64,000 bases of DNA from positions 1 to 64,000 of the forward strand of contig CAXXLS010000008.1 in NCBI GenBank assembly GCA_963677135.2, given 5' to 3'. Positions 1 through 10,062 of this stretch are shown one piece after another. Below the pieces are notes generated by a model. That model saw only the letters and a list, made by a program, of their open reading frames with translations. It did no database searches and had not been told where the DNA came from. The stretch's first letter is position 1; the number at the start of each line of letters is the position of its first letter. Both the position numbers and the translations under genes were made by a program. Origin of the DNA: Seleniibacterium sp963677135. Lineage in GTDB: Bacteria > Desulfobacterota > Desulfuromonadia > Desulfuromonadales > Geopsychrobacteraceae.

Positions 1-2
1 AG

Positions 3-481
3 GCGATGATTCATTGGCGGAGACGTTGTTTCACGAGGGAGCCCGATATTTTTTTCTTGGTTGGGCGATAGGTTTTTACGACTTCAAATTTATGAAAAAG
101 CCTTGGCGGTCGGACTGTGTCCATTGACCGCTATTCATCCGACCGCCCTGATTTCTTCAAGTGCAAACTATGGGCAGGGCCTTACGGTTATGGCAGGAGC
201 TCTTGTTAATGCTGCGGTGGAGATGGGGATAATGTCCTTATCAATACCGGCGCTCTTGTTGAGCATGATTGTCGCATGGCCATCATGTTCATATCGCTCC
301 AAGGGCCTGTATTCTGGGGGGGGTAAACATTGGCGATCAGGCCTACATCGGAGCAAATTGCACAATTCGTGAAAATATTCAAATCGGTTCACACGCGGTC
401 GTCGGTGCTGGCGCCGTGGTCGTTAAGGATGTGCCGGATTATACCGTAGTGGCAGGGGTTCCGGCCAGAAAGCTCTCATAG
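3..481 (+). pseudogene. NeuD/LegH-like sugar O/N-acetyltransferase, frameshifted and 5'-truncated by the window edge
   Basis: Pieces in three frames read as one left-handed beta-helix acyltransferase of the NeuD family. A fragment starting near base 3 (GDDSLAETLFHEGARYFF) continues in another frame (AIHPTALISSSANYGQG) and finishes in a third, which runs from about 270 to 481 and ends VVAGVPARKLS. The hexapeptide repeats (for example IGSHAVVGAGAVVV) and the VPA ending are typical of the family. Frame changes are needed near 57-61, 222 and 270, each explained by one missing base. The N-terminal Rossmann part lies mostly upstream of the window. In nonulosonic acid clusters such enzymes acetylate the sugar or its UDP/GDP precursor. 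Either a decayed gene or local sequence error; the family call is sound, the substrate is not known. Confidence 0.75.
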
Positions 482-642
482 ACAATCAAATCTATGATAA
501 AGGGTTATCTTTCGTGTTGTGGACAGGACGTGAAATCAACCGACTTGTTAAAAAAGACTAAATATTTTTTCAAGTTCTGACGAAAAGACTGAAGCGGATC
601 GTTTTTATATTCAGGGAGCACTAAAAAGCATGGAGGCTTAAA

Positions 643-1378
643 TTGACAGACAATCAATCCGTTTTAGCAATAATACCGGCCCGCGGCGGCTCCAAAGGGG
701 TTCCTCGTAAAAACATCCGTTGCCTGGCTGGCAAGCCATTAATCGCGCATACGATTGAAGCGGCTTTAAATTGTCAGGCAATTGAGCGCGTTATTGTGTC
801 TACCGATGATTCTGAAATAGCCGAAGTTGCGCGTGCATACGGCGCCGAGGTTCCTTTTCTGCGTCCCGGTGAATATGCCACCGACACTGCAACCTCGCTG
901 TCCGTTGTCAAACATGCACTCACCTGGTTTGCCGAGCAGGAAAATTATCAACCGGAAGCCATCGCTATTCTTGCTCCGACCTCACCTCTGAGGACCATGA
1001 CACATATCGAGGACACCATAAAACTGCTTTGGAGCACGGGCAATGATTCTGCTTTAACGATCTGTGAGGTTCTGGATCATCCTTATTTCATATATGAAAA
1101 GACTCGGACGGTCGTTTGTCCGAACTGGTCAATTTACCTGACAAGCCTCTGCGGAGGCAGGAATTGCCTACGTTCTATACGCATTCTCAGGCGGTTGTCG
1201 TGTCCCGTAGCAAATATCTTAAAACTGTGGGACCAGCAACCGATCTTCAACTTCCAATCAATGGCAGGTTATTTCATCGATCGCGATTTCGGCACTGGAT
1301 ATCGATACTCTCGATGATTTTCAAAAAGCTGAAACTTTACTCAAACAACGTCAAGAGCAATCGTTGCTGGTTGCCTGA
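643..1378 (+). pseudogene. CMP-nonulosonic acid synthetase (NeuA/LegF/PseF-like cytidylyltransferase), frameshifted
   Basis: The first 150 codons, from a TTG start at 643, carry the CTP-binding motif IPARGGSKGVPRKN, and then IVSTDD and LAPTSPLRT, all hallmarks of acylneuraminate cytidylyltransferases. The frame breaks near 1107 (ACTCGG where ACTCCGG is expected), after which SELVNLPDKPLRRQ continues in another frame. Further shifts lie between about 1230 and 1290, before the typical C-terminal ALDIDTLDDFQKAE. The reconstructed protein of about 245 residues is full length for the family. The enzyme would activate a nonulosonic acid with CMP for transfer to flagellin, in keeping with legB, legC and maf genes downstream. 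It is nonfunctional as written unless the indels are sequencing errors. Confidence 0.8.
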
Positions 1379-1402
1379 TCAATATTAAGGCAGGTTTTTT
1401 AT

Positions 1403-2422
1403 ATGTCAGATGTTCGTGCCGATTTTGATGTGGACACTCCGATAGATCACAACTTTCATCAGCAGGGTAATTCCCGGATTGAAAATGGGAAGCGAGTCTG
1501 CCGGCCGCATATTGGGAATATCGCCGTAAATGGGAGGAGTATCCGAAGCAGCAGCTTCTTGCTGATTTTCCCATTCATCTTGATATTGAGGCGACATCGG
1601 CCTGCAATCTCAAATGCGTGATGTGTCCGCGTACTGAAATGATTGAAAAGGACAATTTCTGGACGTTAAAGCGTTTGATTTCGACAGCTATAGGCAGATT
1701 ATTGACGAGGGGGTCAAGCATGGGCTTTGCTCGGTGAAATATAATTATCTTGGCGAACCCTTGATGAACAAACAGATTGTCGACATGGTAACCTACGCCA
1801 AACAGGCCGGGGTTCTGGATGTCATGTTCAATACCAATGCGGTTTTGCTGACCGAGGAGATATCGCGTGCTTTAATAGCCTCCGGTCTGGATAAGCTGTT
1901 TTCTCATTCGATTCTCCCGATCCTCAGCGTTACGAGCGTATTCGTGTTGGAGCCAGGTTCGACAAGGTCCTCGAAAATATCAGGAATTTCATGCGTATTC
2001 GAGAGGAGATGGGATCGATCAAGCCTTTTACCCGGGTATCCATGGTCCTGATGCAGGAGAATCGGCATGAGTGGGAGGAGTATCAGCAACTTTTCTCACC
2101 GCTGGTTGATGCGGTTGCTTATGTTGATTATCTCGATCATAATGGCCAGTCAAACCCGGAACGGGCTCTGGTCGCACGTGAAAAGAAGAGCAGCAAGTTC
2201 TGTTGTCCGCAGCTTTGGCAGCGGATGTTCATTCATCCGGACGGAATAGTAACCCCCTGTTGTATCGATTCCTCACGGGAATTGGTGGTGGGCAACATAA
2301 ACGACAATACGCCAATGGAAATCTGGCACAGCGCAGCATATCGGAAGCTCAGAGACGCTCATAGCGAGGGGAATTTCGATGCTATTTCGGTCTGTGCTCA
2401 ATGCCCGCTTGCGTATTATTGA
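1403..2422 (+). pseudogene. Radical SAM/SPASM protein, frameshifted
   Basis: Fragments in several frames make one radical SAM enzyme. The N-terminal stretch from 1403 shifts frame before about 1505, where AYWEYRRKWEEYPKQQLL begins. The iron-sulfur motif CNLKCVMC lies near 1605-1630. Frame changes near 1665 (GG for GGG) and 1897 (TTTT for TTTTT) lead into the partner-strand part. The last 143 codons are intact and contain a SPASM-like cysteine set (FCCPQ, TPCCID, CAQCPL). Radical SAM proteins of this type occur in surface-glycan and flagellar modification clusters, but the reaction cannot be read from sequence. It ends 18 bases before the next gene. Confidence 0.75.
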
Positions 2423-2440
2423 AAGACTCGGAGGTTTCCC

Positions 2441-3502
2441 ATGTTTTTGAACATCCCGGTCGAAAAACTGTGTGTCTCAGACAGTGCCACCCTGCATCAG
2501 GCTGCGAGAGTCATAGAACAGGGGGCAAAGCAGATTGCTATGGTTGTCGACAGCGGAAAAAAGCTCAAGGGGATCCTGACCGATGGCGATTTGCGGCGGG
2601 CGATAATCGATGGTATGTCAATGGACGCTCCCGTTGCATTGGTGATGCAGCCTTCTTTTATCTCCGGTACGCCGGAGATGGGGATGAACAAGGTCTTTGC
2701 CATAATGCAGGAAAAGTCAATTCGGCACGTGCCGATTGTTGATAAAAAAGGGGTATTAACCGATCTTGCCTGGATTTCCGATCTGATCAAGCAGGACGCC
2801 AGCGAGCTGTCGGCCGTTGTTATGGCCGGTGGTTTCGGCAAGCGCCTGCTACCGTTGACCGAGACTCTTCCCAAGCCGATGCTGCCGGTTGGGGGGCGTC
2901 CGGTGATGGAGCATATCGTTGACAACCTGCGTCTGGCCGGTATCCGCGACCTGAAAGTAACGACCCACTACATGCCGGAGAAGATCAAGGAACATTTCGG
3001 TAACGGTAAAAAATTTGGTGTGAAAATTGACTATGTTGCCGAAGACCGCCCCCTGGGTACGGCTGGCGCGCTAGCCCTGATGCCGGCTCCGGAGCGGCCG
3101 ACCCTGGTTGTCAATGGGGACATCATGACCCGCGTCAATTATCGCGCGATGCTGGCGTTTCATCGCGAGCATCAGGCTGATCTGACGGTTGGGGTTCGCC
3201 AGTACGAAGTTCAGATCCCTTATGGCGTCATGGTTTGCGAAGGTCCCAATGTGCGTAAACTGACGGAAAAGCCGCAACATGCGTTCCTGGTGAATGCCGG
3301 TATCTACTTGCTGAGCCCCCATGTCTACAACTATATTCCTAAAAACGAACGCTACGATATGACTGATCTGATTGAATCCCTGATCGCGGATGATAAAAAT
3401 GTTGTCAGTTTCCCGATTATGGAATACTGGCTTGATATCGGTCAGCATGCCGATTATGAACAAGCGAACCTGGATCATGAAAAAAGGAGATTGTCTGCGT
3501 GA
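2441..3502 (+). CDS. ptmE: CBS-domain sugar-phosphate nucleotidyltransferase, PtmE-like
   Basis: This 353-residue protein has two N-terminal CBS repeats (about residues 1-115) and a nucleotidyltransferase domain that starts with the signature MAGGFGKRL at residue 128 and LPKPMLPVGGRP after it. The same architecture is known in Campylobacter PtmE, a glucosamine-1-phosphate guanylyltransferase that opens the GDP-linked legionaminic acid route. The immediate neighbours legB and legC support that role. The stop codon overlaps the legB start by four bases (3499-3502), so they are translationally coupled. A GGAGG sits just ahead of the ATG. The gene is intact, unlike the three genes upstream. A mannose-1-phosphate guanylyltransferase is the main alternative. 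Confidence 0.75.
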   Translation: MFLNIPVEKLCVSDSATLHQAARVIEQGAKQIAMVVDSGKKLKGILTDGDLRRAIIDGMSMDAPVALVMQPSFISGTPEMGMNKVFAIMQEKSIRHVPIVDKKGVLTDLAWISDLIKQDASELSAVVMAGGFGKRLLPLTETLPKPMLPVGGRPVMEHIVDNLRLAGIRDLKVTTHYMPEKIKEHFGNGKKFGVKIDYVAEDRPLGTAGALALMPAPERPTLVVNGDIMTRVNYRAMLAFHREHQADLTVGVRQYEVQIPYGVMVCEGPNVRKLTEKPQHAFLVNAGIYLLSPHVYNYIPKNERYDMTDLIESLIADDKNVVSFPIMEYWLDIGQHADYEQANLDHEKRRLSA

Positions 3503-4482
3503 ACTGGCAGGGAAAACGTGTCCTGGTCACTGGTGCCGGCGGTTTTATCGGCAGCCACCTGGCCGAAGCTTTGTGTCGTGAAGGGGCCCGCGTGCGGGCC
3601 TTTGTGCATTATAATGCCCTGGGTAGCCGTGGCTGGCTCGATCATTCGGAACTTCGCGATGACCTGGAGATCATTGCCGGCGATATTGCCGATGCCGACA
3701 GCGTGCGTTTGGCGGTCAAGGGGGCGGACGTGGTCTTCCACCTTGCCGCTCTGATTGCGATCCCCTACTCTTATGTCGCTCCGGCATCATATGTCCGGAC
3801 CAATATCAGCGGAACCCTGAATGTGCTTCAGGCCGCCCGGGAGCACGGTACCGAAAGAGTCGTGCACACCTCGACCAGTGAAGTCTACGGGACGGCTTTG
3901 CAGGTCCCGATCAGCGAAACCCATCCGCTGCAGGGGCAGTCTCCCTATTCCGCCAGCAAGATAGGCGCGGATAAGATTGCCGAATCCTATTATTGTTCCT
4001 TCGAAACTCCCGTTACCACGGTTCGCCCGTTCAATACCTTTGGTCCGCGGCAGTCAGCCAGAGCGGTCATCCCGACCATTATCACTCAGTGCCTGTCCGG
4101 CAGCAAGGTGAAGCTGGGCAGCCTGTCCCCAACCCGCGATATGAACTATGTGAGCAATACGGTCAGCGGGTTTATGCTTGCGGCCACAAAACCCGAAGCG
4201 ATCGGCCAGACCATAAATCTCGGCTCGGGCCGGGAAATCAGCATCAATGATCTGGCCCAGCTTATCGCACGGTTGACCGGTGCGGAAATAGAACTGGAAA
4301 GTGATGATGTGCGGATCAGGCCCGAAAAGAGCGAAGTCGAGCGGTTGCTTGCAGACAACCGCCGTGCTCAGGATCTTCTCGGTTGGACTCCTGAAGTCGA
4401 TCTGGAGAGCGGATTGTTGAAGACCATCGATTGGCTGCATGAGAACATTGAGAGTTACCGCCCGGGAGTTTACGTTGTCTGA
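3499..4482 (+). CDS. legB: LegB-type NAD-dependent nucleotide-sugar 4,6-dehydratase
   Basis: A 327-residue extended SDR enzyme. It has the Rossmann motif GAGGFIGSH near residue 12, a catalytic YSASK with Tyr150 and Lys154, and TSTSEVYG upstream of it. The sequence is of the LegB class, which converts a UDP- or GDP-GlcNAc to the 4-keto-6-deoxy sugar used by LegC. GTG start, overlapping ptmE by four bases; its 3' end overlaps the likely legC start by eight bases. The order dehydratase-aminotransferase directly after a PtmE homologue matches the legionaminic acid pathway. Substrate nucleotide is inferred from context. Confidence 0.85.
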   Translation: MNWQGKRVLVTGAGGFIGSHLAEALCREGARVRAFVHYNALGSRGWLDHSELRDDLEIIAGDIADADSVRLAVKGADVVFHLAALIAIPYSYVAPASYVRTNISGTLNVLQAAREHGTERVVHTSTSEVYGTALQVPISETHPLQGQSPYSASKIGADKIAESYYCSFETPVTTVRPFNTFGPRQSARAVIPTIITQCLSGSKVKLGSLSPTRDMNYVSNTVSGFMLAATKPEAIGQTINLGSGREISINDLAQLIARLTGAEIELESDDVRIRPEKSEVERLLADNRRAQDLLGWTPEVDLESGLLKTIDWLHENIESYRPGVYVV

Positions 4483-5650
4483 CACGCCCACGCCCGATTT
4501 CATTCCTCTTTGCGTACCGGATATCAGCGGCAACGAGTGGCTGTATGTCAAGGAGTGTCTCGATACCGCGTGGGTTTCTTCCGTTGGTGCTTATGTCGAC
4601 CGCTTTGAAATGCAGCTGGCGATGAAAGTCAATGCCAGTCATGCGGTTGCGACAGTCAACGGCACATCGGCTTTGCATACCGCTCTGCTGGTCGCCGGAG
4701 TGCAGCCGGATGACGAGGTGTTGGTATCAACGCTCAGTTTCATCGCTCCCGCCAACGCGATTCGCTATGCGGGCGCCTGGCCGGTCTTCATTGATGCCGA
4801 AGAGCACTGCTGGCAGATGGACCCCCAGTGCGTCAAGGACTTTCTGGAAGAGCAATGTGACGTTGTCGATGGGATTTTGCGCAACCGCAACACCCGGCGC
4901 CGGGTCAGCGCCATTGTTCCGGTTCATATCCTCGGCCATCCCGTCGATCTTGCCCCCATCCTCGAGCTAGCACGGCGCTTTGATCTCAAAGTGGTCGAAG
5001 ACGCGACGGAAGGTCTGGGCGGCAGTTACGCCGGACAGTCGCTGGGAACCATCGGTGACATCGGTTGTTTCAGTTTTAATGGCAACAAGATGATTACTAC
5101 CGGCGGTGGCGGCATGCTGGTGACGAATAACGAGCGGTGGGCGGACCAAGCCAGGTATCTGACCACCCAGGCCAAAGACGATCCCGTCGAATATGTCCAC
5201 GGAGAAATTGGCTACAATTATCGGCTGACAAATATTCAGGCGGCGATGGGGTGTGCCCAGCTGGAGAATCTGGACCGCTACCTCATGTGCAAACAAACCA
5301 TTGCTGAACAATATGCTGCCAGTCTGGCATCAGTTCCAGGCGTTAGTGCAATGCCCACCCCTGCCTGCGGCCGCAGTGCCTGGTGGCTTTACAGTATTCG
5401 GATCGATGCCGCGGATTTCGGAATGAACCGAAAAGAACTGATGCGGCGACTTGCCGATGAGAAGATTCAGGTCCGGCCGCTTTGGCAGCCGTTGCACCTT
5501 TCTCCCGCTCATGCCGGCAGCCAGTTCGTCGGCTCCGGGATTGCCGAGAGACTGAATTCTTCAGTATTGAGCCTGCCCTGCTCAGTCGGTCTGAAGCAGG
5601 ACGAACTGCAGCGGGTCGTTGCCGCCATTAAGCACAGCGCAGCGCGTTGA
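4475..5650 (+). CDS. legC: LegC-family PLP aminotransferase
   Basis: A DegT/DnrJ/EryC1-type aminotransferase that aminates the LegB 4-keto sugar at C4. The PLP lysine is in SFNGNKM (Lys205 counted from the start chosen here), preceded by EDATEGLG with the cofactor-binding Asp. I choose the TTG at 4475, which has GGAG at 4464-4467 and overlaps the legB stop. The longer frame from 4439 would run well inside legB and adds residues not typical of the family. The gene is full length (391 residues). It is the last intact gene of the sugar cluster; a 160-base gap with a promoter follows. Confidence 0.85.
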   Translation: MSDTPTPDFIPLCVPDISGNEWLYVKECLDTAWVSSVGAYVDRFEMQLAMKVNASHAVATVNGTSALHTALLVAGVQPDDEVLVSTLSFIAPANAIRYAGAWPVFIDAEEHCWQMDPQCVKDFLEEQCDVVDGILRNRNTRRRVSAIVPVHILGHPVDLAPILELARRFDLKVVEDATEGLGGSYAGQSLGTIGDIGCFSFNGNKMITTGGGGMLVTNNERWADQARYLTTQAKDDPVEYVHGEIGYNYRLTNIQAAMGCAQLENLDRYLMCKQTIAEQYAASLASVPGVSAMPTPACGRSAWWLYSIRIDAADFGMNRKELMRRLADEKIQVRPLWQPLHLSPAHAGSQFVGSGIAERLNSSVLSLPCSVGLKQDELQRVVAAIKHSAAR

Positions 5651-5689
5651 TGTCGAGACCGTTTTTTCACCTCCTCAAATAATAAATAA

Positions 5690-5722
5690 TTTCTAAAAAA
5701 ACACTCCCTTGCGGTCGATAAG
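5690..5722 (+). promoter_or_regulatory. Sigma-28 (FliA)-like promoter upstream of the first maf gene
   Basis: TTTCTAAA, then 16 bases, then GTCGATAAGA. The consensus known for sigma-28 is TAAA-N15-GCCGATAA. The same two blocks with the same 16-base spacing occur upstream of flagellin at 9894-9930, which makes chance unlikely. It lies about 90 bases ahead of the maf reading frame. Confidence 0.6.
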
Positions 5723-5810
5723 AACCCAGGGGATTCTGCCTGTAACCGATTTTTTGACTGAAACCCACATGTTATAGAGTTAAGAGTGCCAGAATTATTC
5801 ACGGATAATA

Positions 5811-7083
5811 TGTTCGTCGTCAGGGGAGCGATGGCCGGTTGTCGCAGCACAAATTGCCGCAGCTGATCTGCCTGCCCAGGTCGACGTGGTTGAAGACGGA
5901 AAGGAAACGACCCTTTCGGTTTCCGGGATTCATCTCAGCAGTTGTTATGACCGGGAGGCGGAAGCGCAACTTCAGACAACTCTCATTCCTGAAGATGCCG
6001 CCAGCTGCTGGGTATACGGTATGGGGCTTGGTGACCTGCCGCTGGCTTTATTGCAACGAAAGAACCTGAAACAGATCTCCGTTGTGCTGTTGAATGCTGC
6101 AATTGCCCGGTTGAGTCTCTCCTGTATCGATCACTCCAGTTGGTTGAAGGATCCTCGTGTTGAATTGCTGGCAGCTGAGCAGCTCGATGGTCTGAAAATT
6201 CCGTTTGCCGCGGTTCCCCCTGAACTTCAACTGGCAGAGGATTCTGCGGCGTATCTGCGGGACCTCGTCGTCCTGGAGCTGTCGACACCCTATATTCATG
6301 AGAAACAAGGGGTGGAAAGCACTTTTTCCCAGGAACGAATCCGGGGAAACAGACCTTTTATCGTCAACGATGGCGATGTTGCAGATCTTTTCGGGTTGCA
6401 GGCAGGAAAAAGAATCCTGGTCGCAGCGGCTGGACCGACCCCTGGCCGATCATTATGCCTGGATCAGACAGCAGAGAGACACCTTGCTGATTGCGGTTGA
6501 TACGGCGGTGAAGCCTTTGCTGGCCGCGGGCATCTCTCCGGATGTGGTTGTCGCCATTGATCCTTCCCATGAAGAGGAATTGCGTCTTTTCGAAGGGGTT
6601 GACATGGCGAGTCTCAAGCAGGTCCCTCTGGTCTACTTTCCGCGAGTGCATCCCGAGGTTCTCCGTCTTTGGCCGGGACCTAGAATGACTGCCTATTGCA
6701 AGGGGGAAGAATATAGCAAACTGGCGGTGGATATTCCTAAGGGAACGCTTTTTTCTGCGGGAACAGTTTTTCATCCGGCCGTCGATCTGGCTATCAGGAT
6801 GGGCGCTGCTGAGGTGGTCTTCCTGGGCGCTGATTTTGCCTATCCGAATGGTGCAAGCCACGTTGCCGGGAGCGCTCATGCCAGGAACACAGAGCGGGGA
6901 GCCGGAGAGCCTTGGGTGATGAGTGGGCGCGGAGAAAAAATTGGGACGGCTTTGAACCTCAGGGGCTTTTTGCGTGATTTAGAGCACTACATCGAAGGGA
7001 TATCCCATGTTCGGTTTGTTAATGCGAGCCGCGAGGGAGCCTTGATAAGAGGAACCTCTTTTCTGGAGAATGGGGATGACTGA
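5811..7083 (+). pseudogene. Maf/DUF115 motility accessory factor (flagellin glycosyltransferase), frameshifted
   Basis: The open frame VVAAQIAAADLPAQVDVVED starts near 5838 and breaks in CGACCCCTGG near 6445. The frame up to there reads KRILVAAAGPT and continues in the +1 frame as LADHYAWIRQQRDTLL, so one extra C is present. Downstream are DVVVAIDPSHEEE, AGTVFHPAVDLAIRMGA and VVFLGADFAYPNG, the DUF115 core of Maf proteins, which transfer nonulosonic acids to flagellin. The natural start is unclear: ATG at 5811 is in another frame and needs a further shift near 5838. Reconstructed length is about 420 residues. A sigma-28-like promoter precedes it. Confidence 0.75.
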
Positions 7084-7357
7084 AGAGTCGTTGAGTCAGA
7101 CTGTGACAACTGCCGTCACGGCCTATCGTCTTGGCATGGAAGGGGCTGCAAGTGACGCGTTGACACGGGCGACACAGCTGATGGAAAAGGCCATAGGGGG
7201 CTGGGAAGAGCAGGACCTGAAAATCCTTGCGGACTGTTTGAGCCGGGTTTTTGCCGCTCAAACGAGAAAAAATTACCTTTATGCGGCCGATATGCTTGAA
7301 TACCAATTGCTGCCGTTCTTGATGAAGCGCACTATGGTGAAAGGGGATCAGGGTTGA
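7070..7357 (+). CDS. Hypothetical protein between two maf genes
   Basis: A 95-residue, mostly helical, soluble protein not assigned to a family by me. It starts inside the end of the upstream maf gene (ATG 7070 or 7076) and its stop overlaps the TTG start of the next maf gene (TTGA, 7354-7357), so the three are translationally linked. The sequence resembles TPR-type helical pairs (AYRLGMEGAASDALTRA, YLYAADMLEYQLLPFLM). A role as a partner in flagellin modification or export is only inferred from position. Confidence 0.6.
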   Translation: MGMTEESLSQTVTTAVTAYRLGMEGAASDALTRATQLMEKAIGGWEEQDLKILADCLSRVFAAQTRKNYLYAADMLEYQLLPFLMKRTMVKGDQG

Positions 7358-9886
7358 GTCATACAGAAGTGAGTGTCAATGGCATGGTTCAAGAACCGTT
7401 GCTCGATAATTCCTCGACGCCGGATCTCGGGCCGTTTTTCGAAAACCCACATGGTGACAAATATCTTTTTCCGATCAACCATAACACGTTTGCCTCTCTG
7501 AGTGTGTCGGAGGTCTATCTCGATTATTTCGGTAAGGATGGTTTCAGGGAGGATTGCCTTTATAATTTTTTGCGGAAGTGATTCCGGCCTGTTGCTGAAG
7601 TATCTCGCAGAACATCCGCTCCCACGCGGAGCGCGGGTTATCTGTGTCGAACTGCCGCAGGTGTTCGGCCGCCTTGCTGAGGTTTGTGATACGGATGATT
7701 TGCCGGACAGGGTGAGGGTGACCCCTCTGGCTGACCTGCACGCCGCCCTGGAGGATTTCAACCTTAACGAATATCTGTATGCGGACAAGGTTGTCCTGCT
7801 CAAGGCGTTGTGCTGCCTCGATGCTCACCTGCCCGACTATGTCGATCTTTTCAGCGAGGTGCAGGCGCTGTTGCAGAAAGCCAAGTGGACAGCGACTTCA
7901 GGCCTGGGAAATCGGCGCTTTGTCATCAGTCAACTGGAGAACCTTGCCGAAAATCGCATCAGTTCGGATTGTCTTCGCGATCTCTTTCCCGGTAAAACAG
8001 CGGTGATTCTTGGGGTTGGTCCCTCTCTTGATGATATTCTCCCCTGGGTCATGAAAGAGCGAGAGCGCTTGGTTGTCATCGCTGTGACCAGGGCGTCACA
8101 ACGCTTGCTGAAAGCGGGCCTGGTGCCCGATATCCTGGTCACGATCGATCCCTTTGACCTCAGTTTCGATGTCAGCCGCGAAATGCTCAAATTCCCGGAA
8201 TCCGTGATCCTGGCCCATGCATACCATGCTTCTCCTCTGCTGCTCGGCCAGTGGGCTGGGCGTTCGGTATACCTTGGGCAACGCTTCCCCTGGCCCACGC
8301 CCTTAAATATTCCAACCCTGAAGCTGTACGGTCCCACCGTGACTCAAACCGCCATCGGGCTTGCGATGGATCTTGGGGTTGCGCAGATTGTCCTGGGAGG
8401 TGTCGATCTCTGTTTCAGTTCGGAGGGGCAGATTTACGGTACGGCAACCCAGGGGCGCCGGGTCCGGCTTGGAGAAATCCCGGGCGGAGTTGAAACCAAT
8501 GGTGGATGGCGGGCGGAAACCATCCATGCCTTTGCGGAGGGAGCCAAAATCACTGACGATCTGGCGCAGGAGGCCAGAGCGAGAGGCTGCCGAGTGATCA
8601 ACAGTGCCGCGGGAGCGGTTAAAATGGCCCATGTCGATTTTCTGCCCGTGGAACAGATTGAGTTGCCATCATTTACGGAGCCGGCTTCCGCGGCATTGAG
8701 CAGCGTCGTCCTCCATGATAGCCAGGATGAGCGTCTCCGTCACTATCGGGACATGCTGTCCGAGCTGGAGCGTGCCCGCCTGGGGTATCGCGCGATTGAG
8801 CGCCTGGCGCAAAAAGCGCTCAAAGTCAACAAAGCCCTGTTTTCGAAAAATCCCGGGAAGCAGGGAGCGCGTCGGCTCGATAAAATCGAAAACACCCTGA
8901 ATACTGAGTTTGCCGAGTTTTCCCGTTTTGCCAAGATGTTCGGTGCCCTCAAATTTTTGCGCATCGTCCGTCCGGGAGGGGATGATTGGGATGAAAACCA
9001 TGCGGCGGCTGAAGAGGCCGGTCGGATTTATTATGAATCCTATCGGGATGTCGCGAAGGATATTCTGGAATTGCTGAACGCAGCTGAGCGCCGCCTGATG
9101 TCCCGCCAAAGAGAGGAGAGTGCGGCCCCTGGCGTGTTGGAATTATGTTCCGACTGGGAGGCCCAGCGCTTGTTCGGCCGGGTGCAGGTGTTGCAGGTGC
9201 GCCGCCCGGAATTGTTCAAACACCCGACTGAAGAAGAAACCCGCAGGTTGACGCAATTATCCGAACGTTTCGACGTGATTATGCAGCGCAAAGAAAATAT
9301 GGATAAAAGGTCCGAGCCTGAAGAAAAAAATTATGGGGAACTCAGGGCGAAGGCTCAGAGCTTCTTTTCGCGGCGGGAGGTGGAGCCGTTGCGAATTCTG
9401 ATGGCCAGTCTTGTAGAGGATAAGACTGAGTTGGGGCAGGGAGTCGGTCTGCTGGCAAAGGGTTTTCTGGCCGAACTCGACGATTCACCAGAACAGGCTT
9501 TGCAGAGTTACCACCAGATCATTGAATCTGAATACATGTTTGTCCTGGCTCTGGCGCTGGTACGTATCGCGGTGATTTCCAACCGTCTGCAGGATTTCAG
9601 CAACCTGACGCTTGCATTGGAATGTCTGGCGGGCCTGTCTCCCCTTTATATGACCAAGTATGGCGATCTCCTCTGGCTGCAGGATCGAAAAAACGAGACC
9701 TTGCAGATTTATCTGCACTACCTGGAGTTGGTTCCGAACGACCTGCTGGCGATGCTGAAACTGGGAAGGTATTACCTTGATCTCGGATCTGTGGAAGGGG
9801 CCCGAATGGCGTTCACGTATGTCCTGGAGAAAGATCCGGAGAGCAAAACCGCCAAACAGATGCTGACAAAAATTAATTCCGTTTAA
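7354..9886 (+). pseudogene. Maf/DUF115 flagellin glycosyltransferase with C-terminal TPR-like region, one frameshift
   Basis: A first fragment from TTG 7354 (FENPHGDKYLFPINHNTFAS) runs in frame to about 7564, then the sequence TATAATTTTTT carries one extra A and the protein continues one frame over as LYIFCGSDSGLLLKYL. The remainder, to 9886, is intact. The DUF115 core is clear: ILGVGPSLDDILPWV, PDILVTIDP, VTQTAIGLAMDLGVA and IVLGGVDLCF. The last 200 residues are helical repeats resembling TPRs (YHQIIESEYMFVLALALVRI). Restored, the protein would be about 843 residues. It sits directly upstream of flagellin, its probable substrate. Because only one base separates it from a full gene, sequencing error is a fair explanation. 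Confidence 0.8.
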
Positions 9887-9893
9887 AAATAAT

Positions 9894-9930
9894 TTTTTTC
9901 TAAAGAGAGCGGCGTTTCTCGTCGATAAGA
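9894..9930 (+). promoter_or_regulatory. Sigma-28 (FliA)-like promoter of flagellin
   Basis: TTTCTAAA, 16 bases, GTCGATAAGA, identical in both blocks and spacing to the element at 5690. It would give a flagellin leader of about 125 bases ending in GGAGGAATAACTT before the ATG. Confidence 0.65.
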
Positions 9931-10062
9931 GGCTTGAAGCAAGGCCGAAAGCCAGCAGGAAAGGAGGTGTTCCTTAGGTCAGTTGCTGGCCGAGGTAAAA
10001 ATTAAACCAAGAAAAAGGGCACGGAAGCCCGCAACCACACACATTTCACGGAGGAATAACTT

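Noticed and set aside
9958..9999. AAGGAGGTG in the flagellin leader followed by a 12-codon GTG frame
   Set aside because: The GTG overlaps the ribosome-site-like sequence, so there is no spacing for initiation.
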